A stretch of 64,000 bases of DNA from an uncultured Vampirovibrio sp. Lineage in GTDB: Bacteria > Cyanobacteriota > Vampirovibrionia > Gastranaerophilales > Gastranaerophilaceae. Numbering within the stretch: position 1 is the first letter of the stretch; every line of letters starts with the position of its first letter. The notes beneath the pieces were generated by a model. That model had not been told where the DNA came from and made no database searches. It saw only the letters and a list, made by a program, of their open reading frames with translations. Of the stretch, positions 59,708 through 64,000 are shown in pieces. A program made the translations under genes and the position numbers. The stretch covers positions 35,082-99,081 of the forward strand of contig CAJTXT010000006.1 in the NCBI GenBank assembly GCA_910583875.1. Direction: 5' to 3'.

Positions 59708-60868
59708 TTATTCCTCATCAGGTAAATATTTTATAAAATAAGAAAATATAGCCGGAACAAAAGTCATTAATAATAAAATATTCATCATGCCTGTTTTTTC
59801 AGCTAATAAGCTTATTAAGGGAAGTATCAGACCTATAACACCCCAGCTGAAACCGCCAATAAAACCTGAAATCATACTTTTATATTCAGGCATTAGTCTT
59901 TGAGCTAAAGACATATTAACAGGCACAGCAAGAAAACTTATAAAACCAATCAAAATAAAAGAACAAAGTCCTACTATGCCTGAACCTTTTGATAAATAGA
60001 AGATAATTCCAAAAAGTGCAACAGGTATTAAAGATACATAAAAAACATTTTTAACACCTATTTTTCTTTCTACATAAGGGCTTAGTATTACACCTAATGC
60101 ACCTGCCATCATAAAAGCAAATAAAATTAAGCCTATTGTTGAAACATTATAGCCTATAGATTTCCAATAAAACGGCAAAATAATTGAAAAAGAAGATACT
60201 ACAAAAGATTTTACAATTGATGCAACAAGCAAAACTGCTACCGGCTTGTTTTCAAATAATGCCTTTGTTGCAGAAAATATAGAAACATTTAATTTATCTT
60301 TTTTTTCAGATTTAACTTTAGGAACATTCTTTAAAAGAATAAAAGCCGTAATAATTCCTATAAAACAAGCAAAAGGAAGTTTTTCTAATCCCCAGTATTG
60401 AGAAATAGTTGAAGATATAGCAGGACCGAGTGCAAAACCGAATGTACCTGAAGCTATAAATATACTAATATCTTTGCTATTAGAACTGCATTTAGAATAA
60501 TTAGAAACTATACTTGTAGCTTGCGGGTGAAAGAAAGAAACACCCATATGTCCGATAAGCAGACATATTATTAAACTATATATATTATGCGCAATACCTA
60601 AAAAAGATAAAAAGACAGAAGCCATTATCATACCCCAGAAGATAAAAAACCTTCTTTGCCATTTATCGGAAATAAAACCAAAAAATGGCTGAGACAAATT
60701 TGAAGTCAGATTCGAAATTGATATTAAAACAGTTGCAACTGCCATTGATATACCAATTTTTGCTGCAATAAACGGCATAATCGGATTTAAAAATCCTGAA
60801 TATGCATCTATTGTAAAATGACCTGCTGCTAGCGTTCTTATTACTTTTTTACTTTGATTTTGTTCCAT
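59708..60868 (-). CDS. MFS transporter, fosmidomycin-resistance (Fsr)-like
   Basis: A 386-residue, 12-span major facilitator. LAAGHFTIDAYSGFLNPIMP (13-32) resembles the GHFxxDxxxG start of Fsr-type exporters. FGFISDKWQRRFFIFWGM is the MFS motif A region between spans 2 and 3. Probably a proton-coupled drug or sugar-phosphonate exporter; substrate not established. It lies 2 bp after purH on the same strand, so it is cotranscribed with purH and proC. Confidence 0.82.
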   Translation of the reverse strand: MEQNQSKKVIRTLAAGHFTIDAYSGFLNPIMPFIAAKIGISMAVATVLISISNLTSNLSQPFFGFISDKWQRRFFIFWGMIMASVFLSFLGIAHNIYSLIICLLIGHMGVSFFHPQATSIVSNYSKCSSNSKDISIFIASGTFGFALGPAISSTISQYWGLEKLPFACFIGIITAFILLKNVPKVKSEKKDKLNVSIFSATKALFENKPVAVLLVASIVKSFVVSSFSIILPFYWKSIGYNVSTIGLILFAFMMAGALGVILSPYVERKIGVKNVFYVSLIPVALFGIIFYLSKGSGIVGLCSFILIGFISFLAVPVNMSLAQRLMPEYKSMISGFIGGFSWGVIGLILPLISLLAEKTGMMNILLLMTFVPAIFSYFIKYLPDEE

Positions 60869-60870
60869 AA

Positions 60871-62406
60871 TTAGTGTCTAAAATGTCTTATTCCTGTAGT
60901 AATCATTGCTATATTATATTTATCAGCCGTTTTAATAACTTCTTCATCCTTAATACTTCCGCCCGGTTGGATAATTGCAGCAATTCTGCCTTGTGCTGCT
61001 ACATGAATATTATCTATAGCGGGAAAGAAGCCATCTGAAGCAGCTACTGCATCTTTAGAACCGTCACAAGCTTTATTTAAAGCTATTTCAAAAGCGTCAA
61101 CTCTGCTGGTTTGACCTTGACCTATACCTATAGCTTTAAAATCTTTTGCTACAACAATTGCGTTTGACTTAGCATGTTTTGCTATTTTCCACGCAAAAAT
61201 CATATCTTCTATCATTTCTGCTGTAGGTTTTGTTTTTGTTACTACTTTAAAGCTATCTTTGTTCAATTCACCTTTATCAGTATCTTGAACCAAAGTTCCA
61301 AACGGAGTTATCCTTATTTCTCTGTTTAAATGATTTTTATATTCTTCTAATGATGTATTTAATTTGATAACTCTTAAATTTTTCTTTTGCTGTAAAGTTT
61401 CAAGTGCCTTAGGAGTATAGTCAGGAGCAATTATAACCTCCAGGAACATTGCAGTAAGTTGCTTTGCAAGTTCTTCATTAACTACTTGTGTAAAACCTAC
61501 AATACCGCCAAATGCACTTAATGGGTCACAGTCTAAAGCTTTTGCCCAAGCTTCTTCAATATTTTTGCCCAATGCCGCACCGCAAGGTGTATTGTGTTTA
61601 ATAATTACGCAGCCTGCCACATCATAAAACTCACTTAAAATATTAGTACAAGCAGTTGCGTCCAATATATTATTATATGAAAGCTCTTTACCGTTTAATA
61701 CTTCATAATCTACAGTTGAATTTGTATAGTAAATTCCTGCATTTTGATGAGGATTTTCACCATATCTTAGGTTTTTAGCTTTTCTTAAATGCAAAGAAAA
61801 ATAATTATCTACATCTTCTTCATATCTGTTTGAAAGTTCATTTAAAACTTTGTTATCAAAATCTAATGTTTTTTCAAAAACTTTAAGAGCATAATCTCTT
61901 CTTAACTTTAAAGAGGATTCCCCATTATGCTCACTTAAATCTGCTAAAACTTCTTTATATTGTTCAGGCGAAGAAACAGCTAAAACTCTTTTATTATTTT
62001 TAGCGGCAGCACGAAGCATTGAAGGTCCGCCTATATCAATTGTATTTATCAATTCAATCTCTTCAACCTGCTTATTTACGGCTTCTTCAAACGGGTAAAA
62101 ATTAACAACTACCATATCAAACAATTTGATTTGTGAAGTTTCAATATCAGCTTTTTCCACCTCGTTATTCATATCAGCAAGAATACCAGCAAAAACGTCA
62201 GGATATAAAGTCTTAACTTTACCGTTAATTAACTGTCTTTTTCCTGTTATCTCTGTTATTTCTTTCGCATTTATATGATTTTCTTTCAACAAATCAAATG
62301 TTGAACCTGTAGCAATAATCTCATAATTATATTTTTCAGTTAGTTCTTGCGCAAATTCAACAAGTTTATCTTTATTATATACACTAATTAATGCTCTTTT
62401 TGTCAT
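60871..62406 (-). CDS. purH: Bifunctional AICAR transformylase / IMP cyclohydrolase
   Basis: A 511-residue enzyme for the last two steps of purine synthesis. The N-terminal cyclohydrolase (MGS-like) domain has ALISVYNKDKLVEFAQEL and EIIATGSTF. The transformylase domain has VIIKHNTPCGAALG with the catalytic Lys-His, FGGIVGF, and the terminal block NIAMITTGIRHFRH. Full length. It lies between proC (2-bp gap upstream) and the MFS gene (2-bp gap downstream). It uses 10-formyltetrahydrofolate, linking it to folE2 and the fmt-like enzyme in one-carbon metabolism. Confidence 0.97.
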   Translation of the reverse strand: MTKRALISVYNKDKLVEFAQELTEKYNYEIIATGSTFDLLKENHINAKEITEITGKRQLINGKVKTLYPDVFAGILADMNNEVEKADIETSQIKLFDMVVVNFYPFEEAVNKQVEEIELINTIDIGGPSMLRAAAKNNKRVLAVSSPEQYKEVLADLSEHNGESSLKLRRDYALKVFEKTLDFDNKVLNELSNRYEEDVDNYFSLHLRKAKNLRYGENPHQNAGIYYTNSTVDYEVLNGKELSYNNILDATACTNILSEFYDVAGCVIIKHNTPCGAALGKNIEEAWAKALDCDPLSAFGGIVGFTQVVNEELAKQLTAMFLEVIIAPDYTPKALETLQQKKNLRVIKLNTSLEEYKNHLNREIRITPFGTLVQDTDKGELNKDSFKVVTKTKPTAEMIEDMIFAWKIAKHAKSNAIVVAKDFKAIGIGQGQTSRVDAFEIALNKACDGSKDAVAASDGFFPAIDNIHVAAQGRIAAIIQPGGSIKDEEVIKTADKYNIAMITTGIRHFRH

Positions 62407-62408
62407 AA

Positions 62409-63212
62409 TTATTTTTTCCCCAATTCATAAGCTTTTTGCATTGTTTTTTTAATTGTTTCTTCTAAAATTTCAGAAACTTTATTATCCTTTAAAACATCAT
62501 TACCAACTGCTGTACAGCCGCCAGGTGTTGTAACATTTATAATTAATTGCTCAGGATTTACGCCTGATTCCATAATCATTTTAGCACTTCCAAAGGCTGT
62601 TTGTGCTGATAGTTTTAAACAAGTTTGATAATCTAATCCAAGTTTTTCACCTGCTTTAGCTATTTCATCAATCATATAATAATAAAAAGCAGGTCCGCTT
62701 CCTGATATTGCTGTAATTATATCTATATATTTTTCTTCTGATTCAATTACTTTCCCTACACTTGAAAATATTTCCAAAGCAATTTTTGAATGTTCTTCTT
62801 TTGCATAAGTTCCTCTACAAACAGCACTCATACCTTCATTTACAAGAGCTGGAGTGTTTGGCATAATTCTTACAACAGGAACATCTCCAACTATTTCTTC
62901 TATTGTTCCAATAGAAATACCAGCTGCGATTGATAAAATTACATGTTCTTTTGTAATAAATGATTTAATTTCACTTAAAACATCCCTTAAAACAAAAGGC
63001 TTTACTGCAAATAAAATAATTTTTGCATTTTTTACAACTTCTGCATTATCAGTTGTAATATTAACTCCATAATTTACATGTAAATTATTTAGAGCCTCTT
63101 CATTTCTATCTGAAACTATAATTTCAGATTTTTCACACCACTTAGAATTTATAATTCCTTTCATAATGGCAGAAGCCATCTTTCCACCGCCAATAAAACC
63201 TATTTTGTTCAT
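62409..63212 (-). CDS. proC: Pyrroline-5-carboxylate reductase
   Basis: A 267-residue NAD(P)H enzyme for the final step of proline synthesis. IGFIGGGKMASAIMKGII (4-21) is the Rossmann motif. VRIMPNTPALVNEGMSAVCR and AISGSGPAFYYYMIDEI, then TTPGGCTAVG, are the family signatures. Full length. It is the first gene of the proC-purH-MFS operon and is divergent from rpmH. Confidence 0.96.
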   Translation of the reverse strand: MNKIGFIGGGKMASAIMKGIINSKWCEKSEIIVSDRNEEALNNLHVNYGVNITTDNAEVVKNAKIILFAVKPFVLRDVLSEIKSFITKEHVILSIAAGISIGTIEEIVGDVPVVRIMPNTPALVNEGMSAVCRGTYAKEEHSKIALEIFSSVGKVIESEEKYIDIITAISGSGPAFYYYMIDEIAKAGEKLGLDYQTCLKLSAQTAFGSAKMIMESGVNPEQLIINVTTPGGCTAVGNDVLKDNKVSEILEETIKKTMQKAYELGKK

Positions 63213-63239
63213 AATATTTAACCTTTTTATTTTTTGTGA

Positions 63240-63268
63240 TTGACTTTAGTTTATGTCTTATTTATTAT
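63240..63268 (+). promoter_or_regulatory. Promoter of rpmH
   Basis: TTGACT (63240-63245) and TATTAT (63263-63268) with a 17-bp spacer lie ahead of rpmH. TGATACAAT (63268-63276) offers an alternative extended -10. Either would drive rpmH and, by readthrough, rnpA. Confidence 0.6.
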
Positions 63269-63305
63269 GATACAATGAAAAACAACACATTCAAGGAGAA
63301 ATAAA

Positions 63306-63458
63306 ATGAGACGTACGTTAGAAGGAACTAAGAGAAAAAGACAAAATGTTAGCGGTTTCAGAGCACGTATGGCTACAGCAGGCGGAAGAGAAGTTTTAAA
63401 TAGAAGAAGAGCTAAAGGCCGTCATAAAATAGCTATTACTGCAAAAGAAAGAGCTTAA
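63306..63458 (+). CDS. rpmH: 50S ribosomal protein L34
   Basis: A 50-residue, strongly basic ribosomal protein. GTKRKRQNVSGFRARMATAG and GREVLNRRRAKGRHKI are the near-invariant L34 blocks; the usual start MKRTxQ reads MRRTLE here. CAAGGAG precedes the ATG. It is followed by a terminator and then rnpA, the near-universal rpmH-rnpA order. dnaA, often next to rpmH, is not there; proC is on the other side. Confidence 0.97.
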   Translation: MRRTLEGTKRKRQNVSGFRARMATAGGREVLNRRRAKGRHKIAITAKERA

Positions 63459-63480
63459 GAATTAATTTGTTATAATAATA

Positions 63481-63507
63481 AAAGGACTGCATGTCAGTCC
63501 TTTTTTT
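63481..63507 (+). terminator. Terminator/attenuator between rpmH and rnpA
   Basis: AAAGGACTG (63481-63489) pairs with CAGTCCTTT (63495-63503) around CATGT, followed by T residues to 63507. It should end most rpmH transcripts and lower rnpA expression, matching the large difference in demand for the two products. Confidence 0.8.
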
Positions 63508-63517
63508 AGGTATATAT

Positions 63518-63874
63518 ATGCTTCAAAAAAAATATAGATTAAAAAAATATTCTGCAATTATTGCTACATATAGAATAAAAAATATTGTAGCAGATTCTAA
63601 TGTATGTATTTATTTCGGAAAAGAAAAAACTAATATAAATACTCCTACAAAATTTGCCTTTGTTGTTAGTAAAAAAATACATAAACGCGCTGTTGTTCGT
63701 AATCGAATTAAAAGATTGATGAGAGAAAGCGTTAGATTACTTTTAAAAGATTCCCAAATTGATAATATTAACAAATATTTATCTGTAATTATAGTTGCAA
63801 AACATAATGCAATAGGTTCAAACTATAGAGCTATTAATAGCTCTATTAGTACACTATTAACGAATTTACAATAA
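63518..63874 (+). CDS. rnpA: Ribonuclease P protein component
   Basis: A 118-residue basic protein that binds the RNase P RNA and helps process tRNA 5' ends. KRAVVRNRIKRLMRES is the RNR motif and FAFVVSKKIHKR the preceding strand. The ATG at 63518 (MLQKKYRLKK) is preferred. An ATG at 63491 would lie in the loop of the rpmH terminator hairpin, and its first nine residues do not fit the family. A weak AGG precedes the chosen start. Confidence 0.93.
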   Translation: MLQKKYRLKKYSAIIATYRIKNIVADSNVCIYFGKEKTNINTPTKFAFVVSKKIHKRAVVRNRIKRLMRESVRLLLKDSQIDNINKYLSVIIVAKHNAIGSNYRAINSSISTLLTNLQ

Positions 63875-64000
63875 AGTTGCTTAAATACTTTAAGAACAAA
63901 AACTAGATACCCTATATTCAAATAATATATACTCATTAAATACTTTTTGTAACAAAATGTTAACAAAATTTACTACAAATGTCATGATTTTTTCCTTAAA
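63875..64000. other. Window end, no gene visible
   Basis: The last 126 bp after rnpA are AT-rich and hold no start codon with a Shine-Dalgarno site. The usual next genes (yidD, yidC) are not yet visible. No DnaA-box cluster is seen. Confidence 0.4.

Noticed and set aside
63240..64000. Replication origin near rpmH-rnpA
   Set aside because: dnaA is absent and no cluster of DnaA boxes is visible here.

Overview
The window is a compact, AT-rich bacterial chromosome segment (about 30% GC by eye, not computed). Several traits suggest an anaerobic, diderm gut bacterium: HydF for [FeFe]-hydrogenase maturation, a bifunctional ManC-type sugar enzyme, MurJ plus a SpoIID/LytB protein, a radical-SAM protein, and many TPR proteins. 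My best guess is a Gastranaerophilales (Melainabacteria/Vampirovibrionia) relative. That is inference from gene content and style; an anaerobic Firmicute or another AT-rich gut phylum is not excluded. No origin, CRISPR array, rRNA operon or intact IS was seen. One tRNA (Ala, TGC) is present.

Layout. 1-12.6 kb is a loose accessory/repair stretch: a Bcp peroxiredoxin, a HxlR regulator divergent from a flavoprotein, an AlkA glycosylase followed by an internally deleted ogt remnant, a zinc alcohol dehydrogenase, a hypoxanthine/uracil-DNA glycosylase, a CstA transporter, small regulators, a nucleotidyltransferase and the tail of a serine recombinase beside tRNA-Ala. Here lie four copies of a short TTGGGTTTTAA-type palindromic repeat and a C10 tract. 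12.7-17.6 kb holds a TPR protein, an XRE regulator and a divergent cassette of two ATP-grasp ligases (TupA-like and PurD-like) followed by two short peptide genes. The peptides share an SFIDD...GG region, the first is interrupted by a C10 tract, and the second has its ribosome-binding site inside a long hairpin. This is the best candidate for an undescribed system in the window.

17.6-36.2 kb is mostly housekeeping: uvrB, ftsH, manC, then the pyrH-frr-cdsA-rnc-rpe-nagA operon and an eight-gene operon serS-tmk-(repeat protein)-folE2-dapL-like-hisH-radical SAM-MATE. 36.2-38.5 kb is fmt-like, endonuclease IV-like and a phosphopantetheinyl transferase. 38.5-47.3 kb is branched-chain amino acid synthesis (ilvN, ilvB, ilvC, ilvD) plus a parvulin gene flanked by two large palindromic elements with the same core, and a CACHE-GGDEF-EAL protein. 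47.7-57.4 kb has two sugar ABC permeases, hydF, a spoIID/murJ/tsaC operon and a large acidic Thr-rich repeat protein. 57.4-64 kb has a MazG-like protein, a TPR-glycosyltransferase, an MFS exporter, purH, proC and the rpmH-rnpA pair.

Intergenic DNA carries a second repeat family with a CTGAAACAAGTTCAG-type core (five loci). The arms of its copies differ but stay complementary, which points to selection for a hairpin. Several start codons were moved inward from the longest open frame because a Shine-Dalgarno sequence, a repeat or family length supports the inner start; this is stated for each gene.
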